A DNA stretch of 64,000 bases from the NCBI RefSeq assembly GCF_900188155.1, contig NZ_FZOG01000002.1:1069845-1133844 (forward strand), in the 5' to 3' direction. The notes under the pieces are model-generated. The model had not been told where the DNA came from and did no database searches. It saw only the letters and a program-made list of their open reading frames with translations. The position numbers and the translations under genes are program-made. The DNA comes from Pseudomonas segetis (GTDB lineage: Bacteria; Pseudomonadota; Gammaproteobacteria; Pseudomonadales; Pseudomonadaceae). Positions 38,986-48,631 of this stretch are shown piece by piece (position 1 is the first letter of the stretch; every line of letters starts with the position of its first letter).

Positions 38986-39756
38986 ATGAACGATCCGCGC
39001 AAGAACAGCGACAGCGAACCGACCACACACTTTGGCTTTAAAGACGTACCGGAAAGCCAAAAAGCTGAAAAAGTCGCAGAAGTGTTCCACTCGGTGGCTG
39101 CAAAATACGATGTCATGAATGACCTGCTTTCCGGCGGTATGCACCGTCTGTGGAAGCGTTTCACCATTGAACTGTCCGGTGTTCGGGTCGGTAACAAGGT
39201 GCTCGACATCGCCGGCGGCACTGGCGACCTCACTCGCCAGTTCTCACGCCTGGTGGGGCCTACCGGCGAAGTGGTGCTGGCTGACATCAATGACTCCATG
39301 CTCAAGGTCGGCCGCGACCGCCTGCTTGATCGCGGAGTTGCCAATAACGTCCAGTTTGTCCAGGCAGATGCTGAAAAGCTGCCATTCCCGGACAATCACT
39401 TTGACTGCGTGACCATCGCCTTTGGCCTGCGCAACGTGACCCACAAAGAAGATGCAATCCGCTCCATGCTGCGGGTACTCAAGCCCGGCGGGCGCCTGCT
39501 GATTCTTGAGTTTTCCAAGCCATCTAGCGCCCTGCTGTCGAAAATTTACGACCGCTACTCGTTCACCGTCATGCCGCTGATGGGCAAGCTGATCACCAAT
39601 GACTCAGAAAGCTACCGCTATCTGGCCGAGTCAATCCGCATGCATCCCGATCAGGACACGCTCAAGGCGATGATGGTCGATGCGGGTTTTGAGCGCACCA
39701 CCTACCACAACATGACGGGCGGTATCGTCGCACTGCACCGGGGTATCAAGCCCTGA
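38986..39756 (+). CDS. ubiE: Ubiquinone/menaquinone C-methyltransferase UbiE
   Basis: SAM-dependent methylation of the quinone ring in ubiquinone synthesis. The 256-residue class I methyltransferase has motif [10 protein letters not shown], an acidic post-I segment (L-A-D-I-N) and the UbiE signature F-G-L-R-N-V. Its TGA overlaps the ATG of ubiJ by one base, so the ubiE-ubiJ-ubiB genes are translationally linked. Confidence 0.97.
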   Translation: MNDPRKNSDSEPTTHFGFKDVPESQKAEKVAEVFHSVAAKYDVMNDLLSGGMHRLWKRFTIELSGVRVGNKVLDIAGGTGDLTRQFSRLVGPTGEVVLADINDSMLKVGRDRLLDRGVANNVQFVQADAEKLPFPDNHFDCVTIAFGLRNVTHKEDAIRSMLRVLKPGGRLLILEFSKPSSALLSKIYDRYSFTVMPLMGKLITNDSESYRYLAESIRMHPDQDTLKAMMVDAGFERTTYHNMTGGIVALHRGIKP

Positions 39757-40373
39757 TGCTGCTGAGCGGGCTACTGGCCGGGGTTGAAACCGGCCTCAAC
39801 CAGGTGTTGAAACTGGACAGCACAGCCTTGCCACGCCTTGAGCATTTGGCAGGCAAGGTGATTGCCGTGGACTGCCAGTCGCCGGCAACGAGCCTGTTTA
39901 TCATGCCCGATGGCGAAGGCCTGATGCTCGCCGCACGCTGGGAAGGCGAGGTTGACTGCCGCCTGCGCGCCCCCGCATCCAGCTTGATTCGCCTGGCCAC
40001 CAGCCGCGACAAGACTGCAGTGCTGCACAGCCCGGATGTCGAGCTTGAGGGTGACAGCGCCGTATTGCTCGACCTTGCCGCCGTACTCCAGGACCTGGAG
40101 CTGGACTGGGAATACGAACTGTCGCGCTGGCTGGGTCCGGTCGGCAGCCAATTGCTCGGCAGCCACCTGCGCAGCCGCGTCAACTGGACTACCCAAACAC
40201 TCGACACCTTGCGCTTGAACCTCGCCGACTATCTCAGCGAGGAGTCACGCACCTTGGTTGGCCAGCGTGAAGCCAATGCGCGCTTCGCCGAACTGGATGA
40301 CCTGAAGTTAGCCCTCGACCGTCTCGATGCACGCATCGAACGTCTCGCCCAACGTAATAAGCCCAACGAATGA
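39756..40373 (+). CDS. ubiJ: Ubiquinone biosynthesis accessory factor UbiJ (SCP2 domain)
   Basis: A 205-residue protein with an N-terminal SCP2 lipid-binding domain (about 15-110) and a C-terminal helical/coiled region. UbiJ and UbiK assemble the soluble complex that holds hydrophobic ubiquinone intermediates for the modifying enzymes. The gene lies between ubiE and ubiB, as in E. coli, overlapping both. Confidence 0.92.
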   Translation: MLLSGLLAGVETGLNQVLKLDSTALPRLEHLAGKVIAVDCQSPATSLFIMPDGEGLMLAARWEGEVDCRLRAPASSLIRLATSRDKTAVLHSPDVELEGDSAVLLDLAAVLQDLELDWEYELSRWLGPVGSQLLGSHLRSRVNWTTQTLDTLRLNLADYLSEESRTLVGQREANARFAELDDLKLALDRLDARIERLAQRNKPNE

Positions 40374-41959
40374 AGCTGCTCGCCGCACGTCGCTTGTTCC
40401 GAATCCTGCGTGTAATCATCCGCTATCAACTGGATGACTTACTCTTTGCCTTGCCGTTGCCGCTGTGGCTGCGCATCCTCAGCTATGCCCTGCCGTGGCG
40501 CTGGCTGCCGCGCCAGGACCTGGGCCTGAGTCGCGGCGAACGATTGCGCCTGGCCCTTGAAGAACTCGGGCCAATTTTCATCAAGTTTGGCCAACTGCTC
40601 TCAACCCGCCGCGATTTAATGCCGCTCGACGTCGCCGATGAGCTGAGCAAGCTGCAAGATCAGGTGCCGCCGTTCGATCCTGCCCACTCACTGGCGCTTA
40701 TCGAAGAGCAGCTCGGCGCCAAGGTCGCGGACACCTTTGCCCGTTTTGATCCACAACCTCTGGCCTCCGCGTCGGTTGCCCAGGTTCATGCAGCCCGGCT
40801 GAAAACTGGCGAAGAAGTGGTGATCAAGGTCATCCGCCCCGGCCTCAAGCCGGTAATTCGCCAGGATATCGCCTGGCTGTTCATCATCGCCAAGGTTGCT
40901 GAAAAAGCCTCGGCAGATGCCCGGCGCCTGCGACCTGTCGAAGTGGTAAGCGACTACGAGAAGACCATTTACGACGAACTGGACCTGCTACGCGAAGCGG
41001 CCAATGCCAGTCAGCTGCGGCGCAACTTCGAAGGCTCGCCACTGCTCTACGTACCGCAAATCTACTGGGATTATTGCCGCCCTAAAGTGCTGGTCATGGA
41101 GCGCATCTACGGCATTCCGGTAACTGACCTTGCGACCCTGGCGGATCAGCGCACCGACATGAAGTTGCTGGCCGAGCGCGGCGTCGAGATTTTCTTTACC
41201 CAGGTCTTCGACCACAGCTTTTTCCACGCCGACATGCACCCCGGCAATATCTTCGTCAGCACCAGCCAACCCTGGAACCCGAAGTACATTGCCATCGATT
41301 GCGGCATCATCGGCAGCCTGACGCCAGAGGATCAGGATTATCTGGCGCGTAACCTGCTGGCATTCTTCAAGCGCGACTACCGCCGCGTCGCCCAATTGCA
41401 CATCGACTCCGGCTGGGTGCCAGCGCAAACCAAGGTCAATGATTTCGAGGCAGCGATTCGTACTGTCTGCGAGCCTATCTTCGAGCGTCCACTCAAGGAT
41501 ATCTCCTTCGGCCAATTGCTGATGCGCCTGTTCCAGACAGCGCGACGCTTCAATATGGAGGTCCAGCCGCAGTTGGTGCTGCTGCAAAAGACCTTGCTCA
41601 ATATTGAAGGCCTGGGCCGCCAGCTTTATCCCGATCTTGACCTGTGGAGCACAGCCCAGCCATTTCTGGAACGCTGGATGCGCGAGCGTATCAGCCCGCT
41701 GCATTTGCTACGCAACCTGCAGCAGCAGGCCGAGCAGGTGCCGCATCTGTCGCAAATTGCCCGCGACACCCTGGAAAAGCTCAATCAGCAGCAGCTAACG
41801 GTCAAGACCGTTGAGCAAAGTTATTCTATCTGGCCGGCTCGCCTGCTCGGCGGAGCCTTGATCGCAGGTGCGGTCAGCCAGGGGCTATCGCTTGAACTAA
41901 TGGCCTGGCCGAGCTGGACAATGCTCGTCGCGGGCATTTATCTGGTACTGCGCCGATAG
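40370..41959 (+). CDS. ubiB: UbiB, ABC1/ADCK-type atypical kinase for ubiquinone synthesis
   Basis: A 529-residue inner-membrane protein of the ABC1 protein-kinase-like family. It has the family K-F-G-Q-L motif near residue 70, the Ala-rich loop [11 protein letters not shown], the catalytic-loop-like H-A-D-M-H-P-G-N, the D-C-G metal motif, and C-terminal hydrophobic segments (about 480-529) that anchor it. It is thought to extract quinone intermediates from the membrane using ATP. It starts by ATGA overlap with ubiJ. Confidence 0.96.
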   Translation: MKLLAARRLFRILRVIIRYQLDDLLFALPLPLWLRILSYALPWRWLPRQDLGLSRGERLRLALEELGPIFIKFGQLLSTRRDLMPLDVADELSKLQDQVPPFDPAHSLALIEEQLGAKVADTFARFDPQPLASASVAQVHAARLKTGEEVVIKVIRPGLKPVIRQDIAWLFIIAKVAEKASADARRLRPVEVVSDYEKTIYDELDLLREAANASQLRRNFEGSPLLYVPQIYWDYCRPKVLVMERIYGIPVTDLATLADQRTDMKLLAERGVEIFFTQVFDHSFFHADMHPGNIFVSTSQPWNPKYIAIDCGIIGSLTPEDQDYLARNLLAFFKRDYRRVAQLHIDSGWVPAQTKVNDFEAAIRTVCEPIFERPLKDISFGQLLMRLFQTARRFNMEVQPQLVLLQKTLLNIEGLGRQLYPDLDLWSTAQPFLERWMRERISPLHLLRNLQQQAEQVPHLSQIARDTLEKLNQQQLTVKTVEQSYSIWPARLLGGALIAGAVSQGLSLELMAWPSWTMLVAGIYLVLRR

Positions 41960-42021
41960 CCACACCCGAGCCGTACTGGCAAACTAGAGACTCGAAGAGC
42001 CCGAACTGGGCGGAACCCGTA

Positions 42022-42423
42022 ATGAACGATTGGCTTGATGAAATAAACTGGGACAGCGATGGCTTGGTTCCAGCAATTGCCCAGGACCACCAAACTGGCC
42101 GTGTGCTGATGATGGCGTGGATGAACCGGGATGCACTGGCGTTGACGGCCAGTGAAAACCGCGCAATCTACTGGTCGCGCTCGCGCGGCAAGCTGTGGCG
42201 CAAAGGCGAAGAATCCGGACATGTGCAAAAGCTCCATGAACTGCGCCTGGATTGCGACGCCGACGTGATCATTCTCAAAGTCGAGCAACTGGGTGGAATC
42301 GCTTGCCACACCGGACGTGAAAGCTGCTTCTATCGCGTCTTCGAAAACGGCGCCTGGAAAACAGTAGACGCGGTGATCAAGGACCCAAAAGCAATATATG
42401 CCGAAGGACACAGCCATGACTGA
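42022..42423 (+). CDS. hisI: Phosphoribosyl-AMP cyclohydrolase HisI
   Basis: Opens the adenine ring of PR-AMP, the third step of histidine synthesis. The 133-residue protein contains the conserved M-M-A-W-M-N, Y-W-S-R-S-R, the metal-binding D-C-D-A-D and C-H-T-G-R-E-S-C-F. The enzyme is separate from HisE, as usual in pseudomonads, unlike the fused E. coli protein. It overlaps hisE by 8 bases. Confidence 0.96.
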   Translation: MNDWLDEINWDSDGLVPAIAQDHQTGRVLMMAWMNRDALALTASENRAIYWSRSRGKLWRKGEESGHVQKLHELRLDCDADVIILKVEQLGGIACHTGRESCFYRVFENGAWKTVDAVIKDPKAIYAEGHSHD

Positions 42424-42748
42424 TACCCTGACCCGCCTGGCTGAAGTACTTGAAGCACGCAAAGGCGCAGCGGCAGATTCCTCCTACGTGGCAAGCCTGT
42501 ATCATAAGGGCTTGAACAAGATTCTGGAGAAAGTCGGTGAAGAATCGGTTGAAACCATCATCGCCGCGAAGGATGCTGCAACCAGTGGTGATTGCAGCAA
42601 CGTGATTTATGAAACAGCCGACCTGTGGTTTCACAGCATGGTTATGCTGGCCGCCCTTGGGCAACATCCCCAAGCCGTGCTGGACGAGCTGGATCGACGC
42701 TTTGGACTGTCCGGGCATGCAGAAAAAGCTGCACGTCCTGAGTCCTGA
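42416..42748 (+). CDS. hisE: Phosphoribosyl-ATP pyrophosphatase HisE
   Basis: Hydrolyses PR-ATP to PR-AMP, the second step of histidine synthesis. The 110-residue all-alpha MazG-like protein has the metal-binding K-V-G-E-E-S-V-E-T and E-T-A-D-L-W-F-H. The start MTDTLTRL at 42416 fits the family. It is coupled to hisI and lies 26 bases before tatA. Confidence 0.95.
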   Translation: MTDTLTRLAEVLEARKGAAADSSYVASLYHKGLNKILEKVGEESVETIIAAKDAATSGDCSNVIYETADLWFHSMVMLAALGQHPQAVLDELDRRFGLSGHAEKAARPES

Positions 42749-42774
42749 ACCTTATTTAAATCGGAGAACACATC

Positions 42775-43008
42775 ATGGGTTTCGGTGGAATTAGCATTTG
42801 GCAGCTTTTGATCATCCTGCTGATCGTGATCATGTTATTTGGCACCAAGCGTTTGAAAGGTGTCGGTTCCGACCTCGGCGACGCGATCAAGGGTTTCCGC
42901 AAGTCGATGGGTAACGAAGACGCAGACAAGCCGCCAGTCGAAGACGAAAAAGGCCAGACCTTTGACGCCCAGGCGCGCAAGGTCGAAGACCCGGCAAAGA
43001 AAGACTAG
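42775..43008 (+). CDS. tatA: Twin-arginine translocase subunit TatA
   Basis: A 77-residue protein with a short periplasmic start, one membrane helix (about 6-22), the F-G motif, a hinge and an amphipathic helix (about 25-45, [13 protein letters not shown]) before an acidic tail. It multimerises to form the pore for folded proteins with RR signal peptides. It is the first tat gene, expected to be made in excess over TatB and TatC. Confidence 0.95.
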   Translation: MGFGGISIWQLLIILLIVIMLFGTKRLKGVGSDLGDAIKGFRKSMGNEDADKPPVEDEKGQTFDAQARKVEDPAKKD

Positions 43009-43048
43009 GCCAGCGCCAGACGCTCGCTTCAGCCAAATGGCCGCCTGA

Positions 43049-43073
43049 TGCTACGCTCGCTCAACGCGTAGCA
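43049..43073 (+). other. Hairpin between tatA and tatB
   Basis: TGCTACGC (43049-43056) and GCGTAGCA (43066-43073) form a perfect 8-bp stem over 9 bases in the 126-base spacer. No T run follows, so it is more likely an mRNA stabiliser or processing site protecting tatA mRNA than a full terminator. Confidence 0.5.
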
Positions 43074-43134
43074 CTTGCTGGCTGTTTACCCGTTTTCAGC
43101 AGGTCCTGTTGTACAGGTCCAAAGAGTCGGCCTC

Positions 43135-43581
43135 ATGTTTGATATCGGTTTCACTGAACTGCTTTTGTGCGGGCTTGTGGCGCTCGTGGTGCTCGGTCCT
43201 GAGCGCTTGCCGGGCGCAGTACGGACAGCGGGCTTATGGATTGGCCGGATTAAACGTAGCTTCAACGCGATCAAGGCTGATGTCGAGCGTGAGATTGGCG
43301 CAGATGAAATTCGTCGCCAATTGCACAACGAGCAGATTCTCGACCTTGAGCGCGAAATGAAGTCAATGCGCAACGACATTCTCGCCCCAGGCAAAAGCGC
43401 AGAAAAACCGGCAGCAGCAACGCCGCCAGCAGTACCAGGCGTAGAGCCAGACAACGTGGCCCAAGCCCCATTTGGTGAGTCGCCCGCTGCAAACTCGCCA
43501 GACGAAACGGCACCTGCTGCAACAACGCCAGCCCCAGAGCCCAGCACCGCTGCCAGCCAGGATAAAACCCGACAACCATGA
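43135..43581 (+). CDS. tatB: Twin-arginine translocase subunit TatB
   Basis: A 148-residue protein beginning M-F-D-I-G-F-T-E-L, the invariant TatB start including Glu8. A single membrane helix is followed by L-G-P-E-R-L-P-G, an amphipathic helix and a Pro/Ala-rich tail. With TatC it forms the receptor for RR signal peptides. Codons upstream to 43075 are not conserved. It overlaps tatC by 4 bases. Confidence 0.95.
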   Translation: MFDIGFTELLLCGLVALVVLGPERLPGAVRTAGLWIGRIKRSFNAIKADVEREIGADEIRRQLHNEQILDLEREMKSMRNDILAPGKSAEKPAAATPPAVPGVEPDNVAQAPFGESPAANSPDETAPAATTPAPEPSTAASQDKTRQP

Positions 43582-44375
43582 GCCGTTTACCTGAACACGA
43601 CGACGAAATGCCGCTCGTCTCGCACCTGACCGAACTGCGCACTCGCCTGTTGCGTTGTGTGTTGGCCATATTTGTCCTGTTTGCCGGGCTGTTTTACTTC
43701 TCGCAAGACATCTACGCGCTGGTAGCGGCGCCACTTCGCACCTATTTGCCAGCGGGCGCGACAATGATCGCGACAGGCGTGGCGTCGCCGTTCCTGACGC
43801 CCTTCAAGCTGACCATGATGGTGGCGCTGTTCCTGGCGATTCCGGTGATCCTGCATCAGATCTGGGGCTTTATCGCACCTGGCCTGTACAAGCACGAAAA
43901 GCGCATTGCCGTGCCCCTGCTGATCTCCAGCATCCTGCTGTTCTACGGCGGCATGGCGTTCGCCTACTTCGTGGTCTTCCCGATCATGTTCGGCTTCTTC
44001 GCCAGCGTCACCCCGGAAGGGGTCGAGATGATGACGGACATCGGCCAATACCTCGACTTTGTATTGACCTTGTTCTTCGCCTTCGGCGTAGCCTTCGAGA
44101 TTCCGGTGGCCACCTTCCTGCTGATCTGGGTCGGTATCGTGGACGTGCAGACCCTGCGCAAAGGTCGCCCCTATGTCGTGGTCGGCTGCTTTGCCATTGG
44201 CATGGTGCTGACACCACCCGATATTTTCTCGCAAACCCTGCTCGCCGTGCCTATGTGGATGCTGTTTGAAGCAGGCCTGCTCTGCGGGGCCATGGTCAAG
44301 CGCCGCGAAGAACAGGAAGCCGAGACAGCTGAAGCCGACGATAAAACCGATCAGCCGCCTGCTACCAAACCGTGA
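43578..44375 (+). CDS. tatC: Twin-arginine translocase subunit TatC
   Basis: A polytopic 265-residue protein with six membrane segments that binds the RR signal peptide. The N-terminal cytoplasmic [11 protein letters not shown] segment, with the functional Glu in H-L-x-E-L-R, is visible. A P-G-L-Y-K-H-E-K loop and a charged C-terminal tail follow. It overlaps tatB and rsmE by 4 bases each. Confidence 0.96.
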   Translation: MSRLPEHDDEMPLVSHLTELRTRLLRCVLAIFVLFAGLFYFSQDIYALVAAPLRTYLPAGATMIATGVASPFLTPFKLTMMVALFLAIPVILHQIWGFIAPGLYKHEKRIAVPLLISSILLFYGGMAFAYFVVFPIMFGFFASVTPEGVEMMTDIGQYLDFVLTLFFAFGVAFEIPVATFLLIWVGIVDVQTLRKGRPYVVVGCFAIGMVLTPPDIFSQTLLAVPMWMLFEAGLLCGAMVKRREEQEAETAEADDKTDQPPATKP

Positions 44376-45079
44376 ACCTGCTGCTGCTCGAAGACAGCGA
44401 TTGCATTAGCGCCGACCAAGCCATACTCAGTGGACGGCGCCTAAAGCACATGCAGGACGTGCATCGCGCAGAGGCCGGAGACAGCCTGCGTGTCGGTCGC
44501 ATCAACGGACTAATGGGCAACGCTCAGATCCTGCACATGGACGCACAGCAGGCGCATATTCGCTTCGAGCTTGATCAAGCACCGCCAGCCAAACTACCGC
44601 TAACCTTGCTGCTGGCACTGCCCCGCCCGAAAATGCTCCGTCGCGTTCTGCAAAGCATCAGCTCAATGGGCGTTGCCCGCGTGGTGCTGCTCAACAGCTA
44701 CCGGGTTGAAAAAAGCTTCTGGCAGACTCCCTTCCTGCAACCAGAGGCCATTCGTGAGCAACTGATCCTGGGGCTGGAACAGGCTCGCGATACGGTACTG
44801 CCTGAGATCAGTATCGAAAAACGCTTCAAGCCCTTCGTTGAAGATCATCTGGGGCAGATGGTTGGCGATAGCCTGGGCCTGATCGCTCACCCTGGAGACT
44901 ATCCATCTTGCCCTCGTGCAGTGGAGCGCCCGGTGACACTCGCCATCGGTCCGGAAGGCGGCTGGATTCCTTATGAAGTGGAAAAACTGCAGCAAGCCGG
45001 TCTAGATCCGGTTCAACTCGGCGATCGTATCCTGCGCGTCGAAACGGCGGTTACCGCCCTGCTCGCCCGCCTCTTTTAA
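44372..45079 (+). CDS. rsmE: 16S rRNA m3U1498 methyltransferase RsmE
   Basis: A SPOUT-class SAM methyltransferase of 235 residues that methylates U1498 of 16S rRNA. It has an N-terminal PUA-like domain (about 1-70) and a C-terminal trefoil-knot domain with L-A-I-G-P-E-G-G-W and [11 protein letters not shown]. Translation starts at GTG within the tatC stop (GTGA). Confidence 0.95.
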   Translation: MNLLLLEDSDCISADQAILSGRRLKHMQDVHRAEAGDSLRVGRINGLMGNAQILHMDAQQAHIRFELDQAPPAKLPLTLLLALPRPKMLRRVLQSISSMGVARVVLLNSYRVEKSFWQTPFLQPEAIREQLILGLEQARDTVLPEISIEKRFKPFVEDHLGQMVGDSLGLIAHPGDYPSCPRAVERPVTLAIGPEGGWIPYEVEKLQQAGLDPVQLGDRILRVETAVTALLARLF

Positions 45080-45085
45080 CAACGC

Positions 45086-45583
45086 TTAATCGCCAAGCGC
45101 ACGCACCGACCAATGCGCAGGCAGCAGCTTGCCGCGATACTGTGGCGACTCCTCTAATTGCACCTCTTGCGGCACCAATGGCTCGGCACAGTGAGAACAA
45201 ACCATTAGCCCGTGCATCTGCTCGCCGCATGTCACATGACGATGGCGAATTGGCGCCTCGCCCGCCTCGCTCATATGCACATCCCCCCAATGCACCAGCG
45301 CCATGATTGCTGGATACAGATCGCGCCCCTTGGCGGTGAGGCGATACTCCTCGCGAACAGGTCGCTGTTGATAGGCCTGCTTGCTCAACACCTGCGCCTC
45401 GACCAGCTTCTTCAAGCGATCAGACAACAGGTGCCGGGTCACGCCGAGGCGCTGTTCGAAGTCATCGAACCGGCGAATCCCCATGAAACACTCGCGCAGT
45501 ACCAGCAATGTCCAGCGATCGCCGACCACCGATAAGGTACGCGCCAAGGAACAAGGCTGTTGATCAAGTTCTTCCCAGCGCAT
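45086..45583 (-). CDS. HxlR-family transcriptional regulator
   Basis: A 165-residue regulator with the HxlR winged helix (about 12-100; L-S-V-V-G-D-R-W-T-L-L-V-L-R-E, then L-G-V-T-R-H-L-L-S-D-R-L and E-Y-R-L-T-A-K-G). A C-terminal extension carries C-G-E-Q...C-S-H-C, probably a small zinc site. It is transcribed away from the SDR-like gene. Two matching palindromes in the shared gap are its probable operators, which suggests it represses the SDR/GST-kappa pair, and perhaps itself, until an electrophile or other signal appears. The ATG at 45583 is preferred to 45631, which would place the operators inside the gene. Confidence 0.88.
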   Translation of the reverse strand: MRWEELDQQPCSLARTLSVVGDRWTLLVLRECFMGIRRFDDFEQRLGVTRHLLSDRLKKLVEAQVLSKQAYQQRPVREEYRLTAKGRDLYPAIMALVHWGDVHMSEAGEAPIRHRHVTCGEQMHGLMVCSHCAEPLVPQEVQLEESPQYRGKLLPAHWSVRALGD

Positions 45584-45617
45584 AGGCCGCCTCCACAAAT
45601 TCCCGGACAAGAATAGC

Positions 45618-45640
45618 TTGACAGGTTCCAAAATGGAACT
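45618..45640 (+). promoter_or_regulatory. SDR promoter -35 and HxlR operator 1
   Basis: A perfect TTGACA (45618-45623) abuts GGTTCC-aaaat-GGAACT (45624-45640), a palindrome with GTTC and GAAC half-sites separated by 7 bases. The -10 is not clear. A dimer bound here would block polymerase at the core promoter. Confidence 0.65.
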
Positions 45641-45653
45641 GACTATTCATATT

Positions 45654-45671
45654 AGTTCCAAAAAAGAACCT
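45654..45671 (+). promoter_or_regulatory. HxlR operator 2
   Basis: A second palindrome, AGTTCC-aaaaa-AGAACCT, has GTTC (45655-45658) and GAAC (45666-45669) again 7 bases apart. It is centred exactly 30 bases from operator 1, close to three helical turns, and ends 15 bases before the SDR-like ATG. Confidence 0.65.
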
Positions 45672-45686
45672 ACAATCGGAGCAGCC

Positions 45687-46418
45687 ATGACAACTCAACG
45701 CAAAGCAGTCTTAGTAGTAGGCGCGGGTGACGCAACCGGTGGCGAGATCGCCAAACGGTTTGCCCGTGAGGGTTTTGTTGCCTGCGTAGCCCGGCGCAAC
45801 GCGGAAAAACTGAAGCCCCTGGTCGATAGCATTGAACAAGCTGGCGGCAGCGCCCGGGCCTTTGGTTGTGACGCCCGTATTGAAGAACAGGTGATTGAGA
45901 TGTTCGCCACCATTGAGCGTGAAGTCGGTCCCTTGCATGCGGTGATCTTCAATATTGGCGCCAACGTGAACTTCTCCATCACCGAAACCACCGAGCGGGT
46001 ATACCGCAAGGTGTGGGAAATGGCGACGCTGGCCGGTTTCCTCACCGGCCGCGAAGCTGCCAAAGTGATGCTGCCACGCGGCCAGGGCACCATCATCTTT
46101 ACTGGCGCAACGGCGTCACTGCGCGGCGGCAAAGGTTTTAGCGCCTTTGCCGGGGCCAAGTTTGCCTTGCGCGCACTGGCCCAAAGCATGGCCCGCGAAC
46201 TAGGCCCGCAGGGCATCCATGTGGCCCACCCGATCATCGACGGCGCCATCGACACTGCCTTTATCCGCGACAACTTCCCGGAGCGTTACGCCCAGAAAGA
46301 ACAAGACGGTATTCTCAATCCGGAACACATCGCCGACAGCTACTGGCAATTGCATTGCCAGCCGCGCGACAGCTGGACCCATGAGCTGGACCTGCGTCCC
46401 TGGATGGAAACCTTTTAA
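45687..46418 (+). CDS. SDR-family oxidoreductase-like protein lacking the catalytic Tyr
   Basis: A 243-residue Rossmann protein of the short-chain dehydrogenase superfamily. The nucleotide loop reads V-G-A-G-D-A-T-G-G-E (residues 11-20) rather than T-G-x3-G-x-G. The N-N-A-G motif is N-I-G-A. The Y-x3-K catalytic pair is F154-A-G-A-K158, so the tyrosine acid is missing while lysine is kept; T-G-A-T-A stands at the usual serine region. It may bind NAD(P) without ordinary dehydrogenase activity or use another acid. It is the first gene of a probable two-gene unit under HxlR control. The start at 45687 places both operators upstream. Confidence 0.85.
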   Translation: MTTQRKAVLVVGAGDATGGEIAKRFAREGFVACVARRNAEKLKPLVDSIEQAGGSARAFGCDARIEEQVIEMFATIEREVGPLHAVIFNIGANVNFSITETTERVYRKVWEMATLAGFLTGREAAKVMLPRGQGTIIFTGATASLRGGKGFSAFAGAKFALRALAQSMARELGPQGIHVAHPIIDGAIDTAFIRDNFPERYAQKEQDGILNPEHIADSYWQLHCQPRDSWTHELDLRPWMETF

Positions 46419-46450
46419 AGCCGCGCGCCCTAAATACCAGGAGTTACCCA

Positions 46451-47038
46451 ATGAGCAAACAGGTCGAGTTTTTCTTTGATTTCGGCAGCCCAGCCAGCTA
46501 CCTGGCTTGGACCCAATTGCCAAAGATTGCAGCCAATGCGGGCGCACAAATCAACTGGCGCCCCATGTTGCTGGGCGGCGTATTCAAAGCCACTGGCAAC
46601 AGCTCTCCCGTGCAAGTCCCAGCCAAGGGTCGTTACATGCTGCATGACCTTGATCGCTTCGCCAAACGCTACAAGGTGCCCTTGCGGTTCAACCCAAACT
46701 TCCCGATCAACACCCTGACCTTGATGCGCGGCGCAGCCGGATATCTCGATGACGAGCGCTTCGAGTTGTTTGTCAGAACCATATTCCAGGCGATGTGGGT
46801 AGACGGCAAGAACCTGGCCGACCCACAGCAGGTTGCACAGGTGCTTACAGCCGCTGGCTTCGAGCCCGAAGAATTCGTGCGACTGGTCGCGGACGAGACG
46901 GTCAAGGAACGCTTGAAAGCCAATACCGAGGAAGCCATCGGGCGCGGTGTATTTGGGGCGCCAAGCTTTTTTGTCGACGGCGAACTGCACTTCGGCCAGG
47001 ATCGCCTCGACTTTGTCGCCGAGGCGCTGGCCCGCTAG
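46451..47038 (+). CDS. 2-Hydroxychromene-2-carboxylate isomerase / GST-kappa family protein
   Basis: A 195-residue thioredoxin-fold protein of the DsbA-like GST-kappa/HCCA isomerase family. The N-terminal F-D-F-G-S13-P-A-S-Y-L replaces the CxxC of DsbA with a serine site, and P-S-F-F-V-D-G near residue 173 is the cis-proline region. Such enzymes use glutathione for isomerisation or conjugation of aromatic or electrophilic compounds. It follows the SDR-like gene by 32 bases on the same strand, suggesting a small detoxification unit. The true substrate is unknown. Confidence 0.88.
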   Translation: MSKQVEFFFDFGSPASYLAWTQLPKIAANAGAQINWRPMLLGGVFKATGNSSPVQVPAKGRYMLHDLDRFAKRYKVPLRFNPNFPINTLTLMRGAAGYLDDERFELFVRTIFQAMWVDGKNLADPQQVAQVLTAAGFEPEEFVRLVADETVKERLKANTEEAIGRGVFGAPSFFVDGELHFGQDRLDFVAEALAR

Positions 47039-47156
47039 CCGCTTAAACAGCGTTGCTCGAGGCTGGGCAACGCAGCGCTTTTACACCCGCAAGCAGGGCA
47101 GTCTTTTGGGTATTCGTTGGACAAGCTATGCGCTGTGATACCCGAGTCGCTATCAC

Positions 47157-47594
47157 TCAGGTCTCGAGCAGGAAGGTTACGGGTCCATCGTTGGTCAACT
47201 GTACCTGCATGTCCGCGGCAAAACGGCCCGTGGCAACAACCGGGTGCTGACTGCGCGCTTGCTGCACCAGCAAGTCAAACAACTCAGTGGCCAGTGCAGG
47301 TGGTGCGGCCGTCGAGAAGCTTGGCCGCAGCCCGCTTTTGGTATCCGCCGCCAAAGTGAACTGCGACACCAGCAACAAGCCGCCAGCTACATCGCTCAAT
47401 GAACAGTTCATCTTGCCGTCGGCATCACTGAACACGCGGTACTTGAGCAGCTTGTGCAACATCTTGCTGACACTGGCCGGGGTATCGTGCGGCTCGACGC
47501 CGACAAGCGCCAGCAAACCTTGTTCAATCGCACCAACCACTTCGCTTTCAACTGTGACTTGCGCGCTGCTCACGCGCTGGATCAGTGCCTTCAT
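47157..47594 (-). CDS. dtd: D-aminoacyl-tRNA deacylase Dtd
   Basis: Removes D-amino acids mischarged onto tRNA. The 145-residue protein has the S-Q-F-T-L motif and the C-terminal N-D-G-P-V-T-F motif with the chirality-checking Gly-Pro. Its ATG overlaps the pip stop by 4 bases, forming a pip-dtd operon. Confidence 0.96.
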   Translation of the reverse strand: MKALIQRVSSAQVTVESEVVGAIEQGLLALVGVEPHDTPASVSKMLHKLLKYRVFSDADGKMNCSLSDVAGGLLLVSQFTLAADTKSGLRPSFSTAAPPALATELFDLLVQQARSQHPVVATGRFAADMQVQLTNDGPVTFLLET

Positions 47595-48562
47595 GCTTCA
47601 TCCGGCGCCAAATTGAGGATACGCCGGGCGATTTGATCCGCTGCACGCACCAGGGCATCGGTAATGCCGACTTCAGCCGCCGCATGGCCAGCATCGCGAA
47701 TAATCTGCAGTTCACTGTTTGGCCAGTTCTGATGCAGCTCCCAGGCATTGTCCAGCGGACAGATCACATCATAGCGGCCGTGCACGATAATGCCGGGCAG
47801 ATGGGCAATCTTGTGCATGTCGCGAATGAGCTGGTCAGGTTCAAGGAAACCATTGTTGACAAAGTAATGGCTCTCGATTCGCGCAATGGACAAGGCCCGG
47901 TGCGAATCAGAAAAGCGGTCAACCACCTGCGGATTGGGTCGAAGTGTCGCGGTGCGCCCCTCCCAGGTAGACCATGCCTTGGCGGCATGCATCTGGGCAA
48001 TCTGGTCGCTTCCGGTCAGGCGCTTGTGAAACGCGCGCATAAGGTCGCCACGCTCTTCCTGCGGAATCGGCGCAATGTAGTCTTGCCAGTAATCAGGAAA
48101 CAGGCGGCTGGCACCTTCTTGATAAAACCACTGCAGTTCTTGTGGCCGACAGAGGAATATCCCGCGCAAGATCAAGCCGTGGACCCGTTCGGGATGCGCC
48201 TGGGCGTAGGCCAGGCCAAGGGTCGAGCCCCAGGAGCCGCCGAACACCACCCACTTGTCGATCCCCAGGTGCTGGCGAATGGTCTCGAGGTCTGCGACCA
48301 GATCCTGGGTGGTGTTGTTCTCAACGCTTGCATGGGGGGTCGAGCGCCCGCAACCGCGCTGGTCAAAAGTGACAATGCGATACAGGTTCGGATCAAAAAA
48401 ACGCCTGCTCAGCGCATCACAGCCAGCCCCAGGGCCGCCATGGATAAACACCACGGGCAAACCATCCGGCGATCCGCTTTCGTCCACATAAAGCACATGC
48501 GGCGCCTCCACTGCCAGCTCATGGCGGGCGTAGGGCTTAATCTCCGGATACAAGCTTTGCAT
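47591..48562 (-). CDS. pip: Proline iminopeptidase
   Basis: A cytoplasmic alpha/beta hydrolase of 323 residues that releases N-terminal proline from peptides (MEROPS S33). It shows the oxyanion-hole H-G-G-P-G-A-G (41-47), the D-Q-R-G-C-G-R-S motif, and nucleophile Ser110 in G-G-S-W-G-S. The later D and H of the triad lie in G-R-Y-D-V-I-C-P and D-A-G-H-A. It precedes dtd on the same strand. Confidence 0.95.
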   Translation of the reverse strand: MQSLYPEIKPYARHELAVEAPHVLYVDESGSPDGLPVVFIHGGPGAGCDALSRRFFDPNLYRIVTFDQRGCGRSTPHASVENNTTQDLVADLETIRQHLGIDKWVVFGGSWGSTLGLAYAQAHPERVHGLILRGIFLCRPQELQWFYQEGASRLFPDYWQDYIAPIPQEERGDLMRAFHKRLTGSDQIAQMHAAKAWSTWEGRTATLRPNPQVVDRFSDSHRALSIARIESHYFVNNGFLEPDQLIRDMHKIAHLPGIIVHGRYDVICPLDNAWELHQNWPNSELQIIRDAGHAAAEVGITDALVRAADQIARRILNLAPDEA

Positions 48563-48631
48563 GGTCAGCTCCTTTAATTTTTTTATACAGTGTCGCGCAT
48601 TGTGCCGGCCACCATGGAGTAGGATTCGAGT

